From positions 124,001 through 188,000 of the forward strand of contig JABTTQ020002614.1 of NCBI GenBank assembly GCA_016081115.2: a stretch of DNA of 64,000 bases. Direction: 5' to 3'. Source of the stretch: Rehmannia glutinosa. Taxonomy: Eukaryota > Streptophyta > Magnoliopsida > Lamiales > Orobanchaceae. The position numbers were made by a program, and so were the translations under genes. The notes beneath the pieces were generated by a model. The model saw nothing but the letters and a program-made list of their open reading frames with translations, was not told the origin of the DNA and did no database searches. Below, piece after piece: positions 21,186 to 31,512 of the stretch (position 1 is the stretch's first letter; every line of letters starts with the position of its first letter).

Positions 21186-21900
21186 ATGTCTTCTTCTAGT
21201 TCTTCTAGATCTGACTCGGGGTCGGGGTCGTCCTCTAGCTCTTCTCATTCTAACTATGACAGTGAGATAGATCATGAGGTGTCTGCCCCCTGGGATCTTA
21301 TTAGATCCTCCGTAGAGACTCATGAGATTCCCTCTATACATAGATTTTTTTTTAGATGATTATGAGATCGTGATCCCTGGTCCTGAAGATAAAATGGATA
21401 AGCCTCCTGCCCGATGTCTTGCTTTTCACGTAGCTAGCTTAGAGGCAAGGCTAAGGTTTCCCCTTTCAGACCATGTAGAAAATATTTTGATGGGTTTAGA
21501 CGTTTGCCCTGCTCAACTGGTACCCAACTCTTTTAGACATATCATTGGGTTCATCATCATTATGCGGTTCTTTAATATGGACCCCTCTTTAGTCCATTTT
21601 TGGTCTCTTTATTCCATGAGCTCCTCTAACAAGACGGGTGAGGTTGGTTTTTTTGTTGATTGATAAGCCTCCTTCCTCTCTTGGGACTTGGAAGGATTCT
21701 TTTGTATATGTTCGGCCTCTTTCGTGTCGCCTTGGAGGGTATCCTCGGTGTGGAGGATTGCTAGACCTCGGTCTCGAGGCCTCGGGCCTTCTACTTGAGA
21801 TGATAAATTTGTTTCTAGTCGATTAACTAAGGGATGGTTCAAAGCATCCAAACTACTTAATGAAGATATACTCTTTATCGTGGGGCTTAGCCCCGCACTC
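21186..21900 (+). pseudogene. Antisense ORF with putative gypsy-type transposon domain (PF04195-like)
   Basis: The ORF lies on the strand opposite to the retrotransposon. It starts at the ATG at 21186 with a Ser-rich run, then YDSEIDHEVSAPWDLI. A frame change in the T run near 21350 leads to CLAFHVASLEARLRFPLSDH, VCPAQLVPNSFRHIIGFIII and SLVHFWSLYSM, the hallmark blocks of the plant domain known as putative gypsy type transposon. Another shift near 21660 continues as LGTWKDSFVYVRPL. At least two frameshifts make it a pseudogene. Its function is unknown even in intact relatives. The upstream plus-strand sequence (20935-21185) has decayed Arg/Ser-rich repeats of TCGCGTCGGGTTCGTCTCCC. Confidence 0.7.
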
Positions 21901-22325
21901 GAACTTGTGGCCGGACTCGGTAATTGTCTTCAAATTTTTATTTTTATTTCTTTTGCGTGTCCTAATGCTAATGCTTCTTGTTCTCTGTAGAGATGGTTGT
22001 TCGTGCTTATATGGTGGCCATACAAATGAAGGCCTAACTTGCAAGAGGGGCTTCTCAGGCCTATTCTACCTCCTGCTTCACCCCATTAGGTGTCTTCTAC
22101 ACCTAGTGCCACCTCTACCTCCCCTTCTCGCTCATCACTTCGTGTTTCTTTCTGTCAGATGAGGCTCAGGTGGAATCTCAACCCGATGAGGAGTCAGGTG
22201 CTATTTAGCCCTCAAGAGACCCTACCCTACCCATCGCTGTGGAGGTTACCCCAAGACGGGTGGTTAATCCTTCTCGAGGGGAGAAGAGAAAGAGAGCTAG
22301 GGGAAGAGGGTTCCTGACGCGGAGA
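21900..22325. other. Decayed continuation of antisense ORF region
   Basis: Short overlapping open frames without a clear domain. Composition still resembles coding sequence (Ser/Pro-rich, then GRRERELGEEGS). No confident gene call. Confidence 0.4.
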
Positions 22326-22329
22326 TAAG

Positions 22330-23245
22330 GCCTGTAAGCATAGCTTAAGACCTTTAGTCTTGCTTTGGCTCTTCACGCTCTAGCGTGAGGGATGGAGGTG
22401 ATGGGTCATAACCTGCACCACATTAACCACCTGCCTTATCTGCCTGCCCTATCCGCCTGCCTCAAATTTCATACTTTATTCTTGTAATGTGAACCACTGT
22501 CTACCTTGGTTGGCGGGGGGTGGTGACTCTTTACGCTCTAGCGTGGAGGGTGGAGGTGATGGGTCTCGGCTTGCACCACATTAACCACCTACCCTAAACC
22601 CCCTCAACCTTCATACTTTATTTTTGTAATAGATTCACTGTCTACCTTGGTTGGCGGTGGTGATCTTGGCTCTTTACGCTCTAGCGTGGAGGGTGGAGGT
22701 GATGGGTCTCGGCTTGCACCACATTAACCACCGCCCTAACCGCCGCCCTATCTCGATCGCCTCAACCTTCATACTTCATTTTTGTAATAGAACCACCTGT
22801 CTACCTTGGTTGGCAGGGTGAGGCTGGCTCTTTACGCTCTAGCGTGGAGGGTGGAGGTGATGGGTCTCAGCTTGCACCACATTAACCACCTACCCTAACC
22901 GCCCGCCTCAACCTTCATACTTTATTTTTGTAATAGATTCACCTGTCTACCTTGGTTGGCAGGGTGAGGCTGGCTCTTTACGCTCTAGCGTGGAGGGTGG
23001 AGGTGATGGGTCTCAGCTTGCACCACATTAACCACCTACCCTAACCGCCTGCCCTATCCGCCTGCCTCAACCTTCATACTTTATTTTTGTAATAGATTCA
23101 CCTGTCTACCTTGGTTGGCAGGGTGAGGCTGGCTCTTTACGCTCTAGCGTGGAGGGTGGAGGTGATGGGTCTCAGCTTGCACCACATTAACCACCTGCCC
23201 TATCTGCCTGCCTCAACCTTCATACTTTATTTTTGTAATAGAATA
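22330..23245. repeat. Tandem array A, about 143-159 bp unit, six copies
   Basis: The word GCACCACATTAACC recurs at 22415, 22573, 22716, 22874, 23020 and 23179. Each unit holds CTCTTTACGCTCTAGCGTG(G)AGGGTGGAGGTGATGGGT, CTACCTTGGTTGGC and TTCATACTTTATTTTTGTAA. Variation in length lies in the CCGCCTGCC-type stretch. TTACGCTCTAGCGTGA is partly palindromic. Confidence 0.95.
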
Positions 23246-23479
23246 TAATGTATTCTATCATTTTTCTTGTTAATGAAATTCTTTGGATCAACGTCATTGT
23301 TTTGGTTCATTTTTTTCCAGATAATATCCAATTGATATTTTTCCAATTAATTTTATCTTTTTCAGATGATATCCAATCAATCTTTTTCAGATTAATTTTT
23401 CTTCTTTAGATGAAGCTCCAGTGAACTCTTAGCCTTAGAATTATTTTCAAACTTGTGTAGGTTTTACACTTAAGCCGTA

Positions 23480-24010
23480 CATGAGCGTCTTGCTCAGCCT
23501 CATCCTTCATGTTCTTGCTTATATTCCCGCTTCGTTTCTCGTGAACTCTTGCTTAGTCTCACGCTTCATATTTTTGTTTGGCTTCACATGAGCATCTTGC
23601 CTAGCCTCAAATGAGCCTTTTCGGGCATGAACCTCTTGCTTGGCCTCACGTGAGCCTCTTGGAGAGCGAACCTCATCGCTTAGCGTCCTCCTCTTGGCTT
23701 CGCGTGAGCCTCTCAATTTCGCGTGCGCATCTTGGCTCCACATGGGCCTCTTGGTTACACGTGAGCATCTTGGCGCCGCATGGGCCTCTTGCCCGGCTTT
23801 ACGAGAGCCTCTTACATGGCTTCCCACGAGCCTCTTGCCTAGCCTCACGGGAGCCTCTTACTTGGCCTTTCGGATACTTCTTACTTGGCCTCTCGCAAGC
23901 CTCTTGTCTAGCGTGATGCTTCATGCTTGTGCTTCACATCACGATTCACTTCACGTGAGCATTTTGCCTAGCTTTACACTTGAACAATTTTTATTTTATT
24001 TTTTTTTAAT
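23480..24010. repeat. Tandem array B, degenerate roughly 30-bp units
   Basis: Units of CTTGCCTAGCCTCACGTGAG-type sequence are repeated many times, with CACGTGAG (an E-box-like palindrome CACGTG) in several. The open frames that cross it on both strands are by-products of the repeat. Confidence 0.8.
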
Positions 24011-24019
24011 TTTTGCTTA

Positions 24020-25140
24020 GCTTTACATGAGCATATGGGTGGCTTCGCACTTCGCTTTGTGTAAGCATATGTTAGCCTCACCCTTCGCATAGGCATATGG
24101 CTAGTCTCGCGCTTCGCTTAGCGTAAGCGCATAATTGGCATCGTGTTTCGCTACACGTTAGTGTATGGTTAGTCTCACTCATCACCCTTCGCATAAGCAT
24201 ATGGCTAGCCTCGCGCTTCGCTTTGTGTAAGCATATGGCTAGCCTCGCGCTTCGCTTCGCGTTAGTGTATGGTTGGTCTCACACTTTGCGTATGCATATA
24301 ATTAGCCTTGCGCTTCGCTCTCCGGCCTCACGTGAGCCTTTTTCCAAGCGCCACAGAGCCTCTTTGCTTTGCCAAGGCGTAAGCATGTGGCTACCTCGCT
24401 TCGCTTCCGCGTAAGCATATCGCTGGCCTCACACTTCGCTTCGCGTTAGTGTATGTATGGTCTCATGCTTCACTCTGCGTAAGCATATAGTTAGCCTCTC
24501 GCTTCGCTTCGCTTCACGTAAATGGCTAGCCTCACGCTTCGCTTCGCGTAAGCATATGTCCGCCTCGCTTTTTAGTGTAAGCATATAGTTAGCCTCTCGC
24601 TTCGCTTCACGTAAATGGTTAGCCTCGCGCTTTAGCCGGCGTAAGTGGCTAGCCTTGCGCTTCGCTTCGCGTAAGCATGTCTGGCCTCGTGCTTCGCTTT
24701 GCGTAAGCATATGTCTGGCCTCGCGCTTCGCTTCGTGTACGCATATAGTTAGCGTTTCGCTTCGCCGCGAAGCATACATCTAGCCCGCTTCGCTTCACGT
24801 AAGTGGCTAGCCTCGCACGCGCTTCGCGAAGCATGTCACGGCCTCGCGCTTTCGCTTCGGCGTAAGTGGTAAGCCGGCTTCGCAGCGTAAGCATGTCGGC
24901 CTCTGCGCGCGCCAAGCGTCGCGCATATGCGGCCTCGCGCCCGCTTCGTGTACGCATATAGTTAGCGTTTCGCTTCGCTTCGCGTAAGCATACATCTAGC
25001 CTCGCTTCGCTTCACGTAAGTGGCTAGCCTCGCGATGCGCTTTGCGTAAGCATGTCGGCCCCGCCTCGCTTCGCCAGCGTGACGCATATAAAACGGCCTC
25101 GCTTCGCTTCGTGTACGCATATAGTTAGCGTTTCGCTTAA
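24020..25140. repeat. Tandem array C, TTCGCTTCGCGTAAGCATAT units
   Basis: More than twenty degenerate copies of CGCTTCGCGTAAGCATATGG followed by CTAGCCTCGC. GCTTCGCTTCGCG forms a CG-rich core. Between 24770 and 25090 the units become irregular, with small CG-centred deletions. The long ORFs in it are not genes. Confidence 0.9.
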
Positions 25141-25515
25141 TGCCATGATCTTTTTTAGATCATCTAACTTCATAACATGATGTTTCCTAGATCGTTTCCC
25201 TTAATGTCGTAAACTTTTTTTTTGTTTTAGATCTCCACAGATCATTTATCTTCATGTCACGATCTTTCTTAGATCGCCTTCGATTAATGTCATGATCTTT
25301 TTCAGATCGTTTAGCTTCATGTCACGATCTTTCTCAGATTGCCTTCGATTAATGTCGTAATCTTTTTCAGATCGTTTAGCTTCATGTCACGATCTTTCTC
25401 AGATCGTTTTCGGTTAATGTCATGATCTTTTTCAGATCATTTAACTTCATGTCGTGATCTTTTTCAGATCGTTTTCGGTTAATATCATGATCTTTTTCAG
25501 ATCGTTTAGCTTTTT
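25141..25515. repeat. Tandem array D, 32/33-bp units with a GATC hairpin
   Basis: GATCTTT[CT]TCAGATC recurs at 25261, 25294, 25326, 25359, 25391, 25424, 25456 and 25489, i.e. spacings of 33,32,33,32,33,32,33. Alternating units differ, giving a 65-bp dimer. Each carries the perfect hairpin stem GATCT...AGATC with a 5-base loop. Confidence 0.92.
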
Positions 25516-26035
25516 TATGTGAATCTTCTAGCATCGCTTCATTTCACTTCATTGTTCTCTTTACTTCATGGTTTACTTCATGGTGCACTTCAATGTGCCC
25601 CATTCACATCATTGTGCACTTCATTGTGTACCCCATTTCATTTCATTTGATGAACTCTTATTTTAATTCATTCTTTGCCAAGCGCCTCTATATTAACTTT
25701 CACTTCAAGCTACACTTAGGTTATTGCCTTGTGACCTCATTGCATTGTATTTACTCATTGATAAGTGATATTCAAGATCATAGAATATGACTTCATCTTT
25801 AAAAAGTGAATTGTTCATTCAAAGAAAATTTGCGTTCAAATGCAAACTATTTATAATTTGAAACGAGTTACTTACAATATAGAGATGCTTCCACGTATGA
25901 AACTTTGAGGTTATGCACACTTTGAGGCTTCCCATAAGGATCCAACTTTCACACATGCTCTGACACTTGGAATGCATATCATTGATCTTCTTCATCTTCT
26001 TGGTTTTGTTGTTTTTTTTTTTTTTAAAAATTTTA
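25516..26035. other. Internal retrotransposon sequence between arrays, no gene seen
   Basis: Begins with short TTCACTTCATTGTGCACTTCA-like repeats (25540-25650). The remainder is AT-rich without a domain on either strand. Confidence 0.5.
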
Positions 26036-26405
26036 AGGAAGGCTTGGCCCTCTTTGCTTCGAGATCGAGGTCTAGGTCGAGCTCCCTTACCTCAAGGTTG
26101 TGCCTCTTGACGTTTTCAGATCGAAGAAGGCTTTGGCCCTCTTTGCTTCAAGGTCGAGGTCGAGCTCCCTTGCCTCAAGGTCGTGCCTCTTTGACTTTTT
26201 CAGATCGAGGAAGGTTGACCCTTTTTGCTTCGAGGTCGGGGTCAAGGTCGAGCTCCCTTGCCTCAGGGTCGTGCCTCTTTGACTTTTTCAGACCGAGGAA
26301 GGCTTGGCCCTCTTTGCTTCGAGGTCGGGGTCGAGGTCGAGCTCCCTTGCCTCAGGGTCGTGCCTCTTTGACTTTTTCAGACCGAGGAAGGCTTGGCCCT
26401 TCTTG
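26036..26405. repeat. Tandem array E, about 89-bp unit, four to five copies
   Basis: GGCCCTCTTTGCTTCGAGGTC recurs at 26046, 26135, about 26217, 26306 and 26395. Each is followed by GAGCTCCCTTGCCTCA, CGTGCCTC and GACTTTTTCAGA. The third unit is shorter. Confidence 0.92.
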
Positions 26406-26725
26406 TACTTTTAGCATATTCATCTCTTCTTCATCTTTTCTAACCCTATGCTTCTTGGGAGTATCATCTCGGGGTGGCACATCATTTCTCCTATTTTGGG
26501 GTGGGACTTCACTTTTGACCTAAGTGGTCACTGGCGCCCTCCCTTTTCTACTGTGCTCAACTACTCGTTTGCTAGCTTCAACTACTTTTTTTTTTTTGGC
26601 ACCCTCGGTCTTCAACCTCTTGATGCTCCTTTCTCATTTGCCATGAAGGTGAAAACATGAACAATTTATAAGACTTCATTCGTCCTCTTCGACATCTTGA
26701 TCACCATCTTTACTTCTACTCACTT
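26406..26725 (-). pseudogene. gag-like N-terminal debris
   Basis: In the position of gag (just after the primer site) the minus strand shows only short charged frames such as KRTNEV and PPRDDTPKKHR, with stops. No conserved gag, zinc knuckle or protease motif could be read. The call rests on position. Confidence 0.3.
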
Positions 26726-26726
26726 T

Positions 26727-26744
26727 CCCACAGACGGCGCCAAC
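26727..26744 (-). other. Primer-binding site, TGGCGCCGTCTG type
   Basis: On the minus strand TTGGCGCCGTCTGTGGGA directly follows the LTR. This TGGCGCCG... site is the tRNA-Asp-like primer site common in plant Ty3/Tat elements. Confidence 0.85.
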
Positions 26745-27238
26745 TGATTTAACCAGGAAAATCAGTATACCTGAAGGCTCCCTTCGGGGTGGAACGTCGG
26801 GGTGGATCTTTGGGGTCGACCCGGGGTCACTTCGGGTATTTTTAGATGGGTGACCTGAAACATGAACGCACGTTAGGCTAGCCGGAGGGAGCCCCCGGCT
26901 AAGGCCCTCCGATGCTTAAGTCAGTTCGGGTCGTGAGGTTAGGTGAAGTAAGAGTAGTGAAGAGATGAATGAAGAGTAAAAGCTTAACCTCTTGTTCATT
27001 GCACCTGACTTTTATAGTGGTGATTATGTACAAACATATTGGTCCACGTGGCATCATCTGGAGAGCCTTTTTATCAGAGGATCAATGGTGGGGAGGAGCT
27101 CGGGTCGAGTCGGTTCGGGTCGGGTTGGCGGTTCGGGTGAACCCGACCCAGGTGAACAATCCGCGGATCTTGGCTCCTTTAGTCAGCTTTTGGACTTTTA
27201 TAAGGGTAAAGTGGTAAAATCACTTTATTGGTTTATCA
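26745..27238 (-). repeat. 5' LTR (minus-sense) of Tat-like element
   Basis: Pair of 20267-20762. On the minus strand TATAAAAG boxes lie at 27202-27195 and 27016-27009; the second is better placed for a promoter. The LTR contains inverted CGGGT/ACCCG-rich sequence (GTGAACCCGACCC). Confidence 0.95.
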
Positions 27239-27411
27239 CATGGTACCTCGATGTACTTCCCAAGTGTAATTTCCTTCATCTCAATTTCCTTATTTACCCT
27301 TTTCATTCTATGTACTTTGGTGGGAATTTGAATTTGACGTAAAAGAACAACAAGCAAACTACAACATAATGTAAAGTTTTCTCCCAGTGATTTCATTTTT
27401 AGGCTCTAAAT

Positions 27412-27940
27412 TAGGGGTGTCAATTTGTGACACGATACAATAACCAGATACGAAGCTAACACGAATTTAGCAGGTACAAGTACAACCTTTAACAGGTTCG
27501 GGTCAAAATCGGGTCGGACACGGTTAACTCGAAAAATAAATAGGTCAGGTCAGGTCGACCAGCGTGTCGACACGATTGACCTATTTAACCCATTTAATTT
27601 TATAGTGACATATTATTTTAATATTTTGCGATGTTTTAGTTGGTTATATGATGATGAAAAAATTATTAAATGCATTATTTTAATAATTTTTAATAATTTA
27701 ACGTGTTTTTTATTTGTAATTTTAGCTTTTTCTCCATTTTTTTTTTACTTTTTTTCGTGTCATCAACTTTAAATTATATAGGTTTTTGTGTCTTGTTGGG
27801 TTACTCCTGTTATAAATGGGTCGTGTTCGTGTCATATATCTTGACACGAATAATTAAATGAGTCGTGTTTGTGTTAGACCTATAATACCCGTATCAGAAC
27901 ACGACCCACGAAACGAAACACGACACGATGGACACCCCTA
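27412..27940. mobile_element. hAT-like MITE with TAGGGGTGTC ends
   Basis: Starts TAGGGGTGTCAATTTGTGAC and ends GATGGACACCCCTA. Subterminal CACGA/TCGTG words (GACACGA, CGTGTCG) are inverted between the arms. The flanking octamers CTCTAAAT and CTATATGT match in 5 of 8, so the TSD is doubtful. AT-rich core, no ORF. Confidence 0.7.
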
Positions 27941-28315
27941 CTATATGTAAGGTAGAGAAAGCTTAATATAATACATCAAGATAAGAATAGACTTTTTCCT
28001 CCCCTTCTATGTTTTAAGTATACTTCTAAATAAAGGATTTTCTCTTGTAAATTAAATTACATACTCTATTTCATTGATTATGTCCAATGCATCCTACCCT
28101 TCAACAGTTCCAAAATGAGGAATGCAATCAAGATCACTTATCTTTGAAGTAATTTCAAGTTCCTCATTGAAGAATTAATAAACAAGAAATCCACAAAAAC
28201 ATAAGAAATTGAATGAATCATAACAGTCTCCCAGACGGATTGGTATTAGCCTGGATACGACAAAATCATTCTATTAGATCGAATAAGTACCCCATAGATT
28301 TGGGACCAAAAGCGA
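27941..28315. other. Spacer downstream of the RING-H2 gene, no gene seen
   Basis: No recognisable motif. The sequence 28080-28315 is less AT-rich than its surroundings. Confidence 0.4.
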
Positions 28316-28426
28316 TTAGCGGTGCCTTTCCAGAATTATCATAGAGTGTTGTTCGAAATCGGTGATGGCAACCACAAACTTGACACCTTTTTCAGAAGCC
28401 AGGAACCAACTTCCCTGTTTGTGCAT
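28316..28426 (-). other. Unassigned 36-codon open frame
   Basis: Starts MHKQGSWFLASEKG and ends SMIILERHR then TAA. The residue mix is protein-like. It could be the last exon of an older gene interrupted by the MITE at 28435, but I do not recognise it. Chance is possible at this length. Confidence 0.2.
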
Positions 28427-28434
28427 AACCAAAT

Positions 28435-28714
28435 GGGATAATTACAAAAACTACCCCTGAAATTTGGGGTAGTTACAAAGAAACCCAGAAAAGTTTCAAA
28501 ATTACAAAAAAGCCCTTGAGGTTTAATTTAGTCTTACATTGTACTCCTCATAAAAAAATCTCAAAGCCCCCTTTACATTTATAGAAGTATTGTAGTTGAT
28601 CCATTAAAATTAAGACAGAATCAAACCTCAGGGGTATTTTTGTAATTTTAAAACTTCTCTGGGTTTCTTTTGTAATTACCGCAAACATCAAGGGTAGTTT
28701 TTGTAATTATCCCC
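28435..28714. mobile_element. Mutator-type MITE, perfect 9-bp TSD TAACCAAAT
   Basis: Starts GGGATAATTACAAAAACTAC and ends GTAGTTTTTGTAATTATCCCC. TAACCAAAT is exact at 28426-28434 and 28715-28723, and 9 bp is the Mutator length. Arms carry paired TTTCAAAATTACAAA / TTTGTAATTTTAAAAC sequence, giving a long hairpin. 280 bp, non-coding. Relatives lie at 18967-19216, 29991-30247 and 17481/18533. It sits 69 bp downstream of the RING-H2 stop codon. Confidence 0.92.
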
Positions 28715-28783
28715 TAACCAAATAAAGTAATCACAATTCAATCCCAAAAAATTGAGATAAATAATAAAAAAATATGTATATCA

Positions 28784-29224
28784 TTATACCAATTCTACTC
28801 CAGCTTCACCTGAATAGCTACTACTAGTACTATTCTGTTCTGATTTTGCCCCAGTTCTACAAATTGGACAAGCCCCTGTCTTCACAAGCCAAGAATCTAT
28901 GCATTCGCCATGGAAAATGTGGTTACACTTTGGCAAAATCCTGCAACTTTCACCTGCCTTGAAATTTTCCAAACAAACTGCACATTCCACATTTTCATTT
29001 CCAGGCCCTTTATTGATCTCCTCCATATTGTAATCAAAACATGGCAATTCCTTTATATCCTCTGGATTAAGGCCCGGGATTCTCTCGGCCCGAACCGGAT
29101 TAGAATTCCTCCCATTAATCTGATCACCCCTAAAAGCTCTCCCCACCACACAAACATGAATAATAATTAAAACAGCTATCCCAACAATTAGTAATATCAC
29201 AGATATGATTATTTCCATTACCAT
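28784..29224 (-). CDS. ATL-type RING-H2 E3 ubiquitin ligase, single exon
   Basis: Predicted 146-aa membrane-anchored E3 ubiquitin ligase. It begins with a hydrophobic helix at residues 4-27 (IIISVILLIVGIAVLIII). A basic stretch and the GLNPEDIKELPCFDY segment at 51-65 follow; this is the ATL GLD motif with N for D. The RING-H2 finger has C81, C84, C100, H102, H105, C108, C119 and C122, with P98 before the third Cys and W112 at the E2-contact position. These are all the ATL hallmarks. A Ser-rich tail ends ELV. The ATG at 29224 is the first in frame; the frame continues upstream only through a TTG to a stop at 29264-29266. Intronless structure and short length fit the ATL family, which ubiquitinates targets at plasma or endomembranes, often in defence or stress. 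It stands alone among transposons and looks intact. The exact member cannot be told. Confidence 0.93.
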   Translation of the reverse strand: MVMEIIISVILLIVGIAVLIIIHVCVVGRAFRGDQINGRNSNPVRAERIPGLNPEDIKELPCFDYNMEEINKGPGNENVECAVCLENFKAGESCRILPKCNHIFHGECIDSWLVKTGACPICRTGAKSEQNSTSSSYSGEAGVELV

Positions 29225-29990
29225 TGGCCTTTTTTCAGCTACACAATCCAAAATCTCACCTCTTCAAGATCAAGATTTGCCATTCCTGTTGCCAAACACC
29301 TTGAATTTGTCACAAGAAAACCAAAAGGGCTGAAATATTATGTACAGGTAAGAAATAATGTATTGGAGGAAGTTAATTTCATTGAGAATTAGGTTTGGTT
29401 TACTAGTTTTTCACTGGTTGAGAAGAACTGAAACAATTTCATGGAGAAGGAATTTTGAAGAACAGGTGTTTGTGAAAAAGTCTGAGTGAAAAGTTTGGTG
29501 GGGAAACAGGAACTGAAAATGGCATATGGCTACAAGTGGCCTATAGTTTGTTTTCTTGTGGTATTTTATTGAATTTTGAAAGAAGAATCAATTGAGGCAG
29601 GTCAATACAATTGAAAGTATCTTAGAGAAGAAATCAAATAAGAAATAATAAAATTATTGTTGTGAATTTCATAATCAAGTTGATATAATCTTATGACATA
29701 TATCAAAATCACATGATTCAGCAATGATTTAAACATTGATGAGTACATTGGTCATTGGATGAGTGACTGGCAAGTTAAAAAACATGGAAAAAGGTTAACT
29801 TGAGAGAAAAAGGGTTTAAGATAAACTAATCTTACTGTGTGACAAGATAAGGACTCACCATCATTAATAATACAAAAAAAAGTACATTTCTTGCCCAGTG
29901 GCCAACGGGTATTACTTTCAGTTAAGAAGCCCAAGTTCGAGTTTCTGTAATGATATGACCGATTTTTTTAAAGTATCTTTCTTGAGGTTC
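29225..29990. promoter_or_regulatory. Upstream region of the RING-H2 gene
   Basis: About 770 bp of unique-looking sequence lie between the start codon and the nearest MITE remnant. No confident TATA box or cis-element could be fixed by eye, so the promoter call rests on position. Confidence 0.4.
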
Positions 29991-30247
29991 GGGCTAATTA
30001 CAAAAAAAAAAAAAACTTAGAGATCTTTGAAAATTACGAAACACCTTTTGTGATTGAGTTTTGTCTTACGTTTTCCTCTTTCATAAGTAAAAAATATTTC
30101 GAACCCCATACTATTTCTAGAAATATTACAATTATCTCCTAATATTTAACATAATGAAACCTGAGGGGTTTTTTGTAATTTTGAAATATCTAATGATTTC
30201 TTTTTATAATTAGCAAAAATCACATATTTTTCTTTTATAATTATCCC
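29991..30247. mobile_element. Decayed GGGATAATTAC-type MITE
   Basis: Starts GGGCTAATTACAAAAA and ends TATAATTATCCC. It contains AACCTGAGGGGTTTTTTGTA as in the 28435 copy. No clear TSD. Confidence 0.6.
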
Positions 30248-30314
30248 TAATATTAATCCCTTTTGCCTTCATTTAGTTGAAACGTCATAGGATAATGTTT
30301 GTGGTAAAAAAGCT

Positions 30315-30317
<3 letters not shown>

Positions 30318-30365
<48 letters not shown>

Positions 30366-30376
30366 ATGTGTGTGTG
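30318..30376. repeat. (TA)n followed by (TG)n microsatellite
   Basis: About 16 TA units to 30349, then TG units with one TATG interruption. It abuts the left end of the next MULE. Confidence 0.95.
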
Positions 30377-31512
30377 ATTTGATTCACATAAGACCACCCT
30401 CCTTGGGTGAGACAAGATATACTAGTTTTATCCATTCATGTGTTTTTTTAAGGGTTGTGATTTTTCTGGTTTTTTTGGATCTTTTCACATCTATTTTAAT
30501 GCAATAAGGGTATAATATTAATTTTCTCTTATCCAACGGTTTTTTTGGTATGCTTTGACTTTTTAAAACTGTTTTTATGGGGTGAGATTGTAACTGCCAG
30601 ATTTAATGGCGTTATTTTAGGAAACAATTTTTTTTTTTTCCAATTTTGTTTCTTTTTTTTTTCGGAATACGTACAATTAGGGTTCTTTTGCTGCTTAAAT
30701 AACTATTAGATAATGCAAATTTAGTTATTTTTGTTGCACCGTTTTATGATAATAAGACATATTTGAGTATAATGTACTGCATATTTTAATTATTCCACAT
30801 TGCATAGATAGTTTATAGATAATTCATAGTTAGTTGATTTTGTTGCATATATAATTTATGACGCATTGCATAGTTGGGTATATATGTACTGTATATTTAG
30901 TTTTCTACACTACATAAATATATTTTAGATAATGTATATAGTTAGTTAATATTTGTTGTATAGTTTCAAATAATAGTATTTTATGCAGTGTTCCCAAAGT
31001 ATATTTGCACCATCTCCAACACGGAATTTTATAGATCACAATATATAAAGTCTGGGTTGAATATAAACCAGTTTCGAGTTATTTATGTCTGTCAACTTCA
31101 TCTATATTGTTGTCCATATGAGTTTCTTGTGAAAGTATTAATATTTATTCATTTTGAACAGAAATCATTCACAATTTTTGTTTTTTCTGTAAAATCTGCA
31201 GAACTCGTTAATAGCGTGTAGGAAGAAAAATTTCTTATGTTGCGTTAATGGTGGAACTGAGAGAGAGAGAGAGATTGATCACAGTTTTTTTTGGAGTGAG
31301 ATATGTACGAGAGAGAAAGAGATTTGATTCTATTCTCTCCTTCCATTGTTGTAACTATTTTGTTATGTCATTTGACCATATTACCTTTATGTTGATTAAA
31401 TTAATATTTTAATATAATATTTATACATTAAATCACATCCATAAATTAATAGTTGGGAATGTTTGAAATTAGTCCATCTTATCTCATCTAGAACCATGGT
31501 ATCACATGATCC

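Larger units (their letters stand above)
20262..27243 (-). mobile_element. Non-autonomous Tat-like Ty3 retrotransposon made mostly of tandem arrays
   Basis: Direct LTRs at 20267-20762 and 26745-27238 (496 and 494 bp) are flanked by the exact TSD CATGG (20262-20266, 27239-27243). On the minus strand the site next to the upstream LTR reads TTGGCGCCGTCTGTGGG, the primer site widespread in plant Ty3 elements. AAGTTGGGGGAG next to the other LTR is the polypurine tract, so sense is minus. No protease, RT or integrase is present. In sense order the interior has gag-like debris, five unrelated tandem arrays, and an ORF encoded on the opposite (plus) strand before the 3' LTR. An antisense extra ORF and tandem repeats near the 3' end are known features of the Tat/Ogre/Retand lineage. 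Confidence 0.88.

Noticed and set aside
24429..24995. Long minus-strand open frames of Ala/Arg/Glu-rich sequence in array C
   Set aside because: They are read-through of the CGCTTCGCGTAAGC tandem repeat; the peptide is periodic, overlapping frames are open too, and there is no domain.
22330..25515. CRISPR-like regular repeats
   Set aside because: The units are tandem with no unique spacers, in a plant retrotransposon; a CRISPR array is not plausible.
25972..26523. 183-codon plus-strand ORF
   Set aside because: Most of it is the 89-bp array E (repeated SRSRSSSLTSRLCL-type peptide) on the antisense strand of the retrotransposon. No independent evidence of a gene.
28910..29170. Plus-strand ORF over the RING-H2 gene
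   Set aside because: Antisense of a clearly conserved RING-H2 CDS.
30253..30507. ORFs across the (TA)n/(TG)n tract
   Set aside because: Peptides are Ile-Tyr and Cys-Val repeats from the microsatellite.
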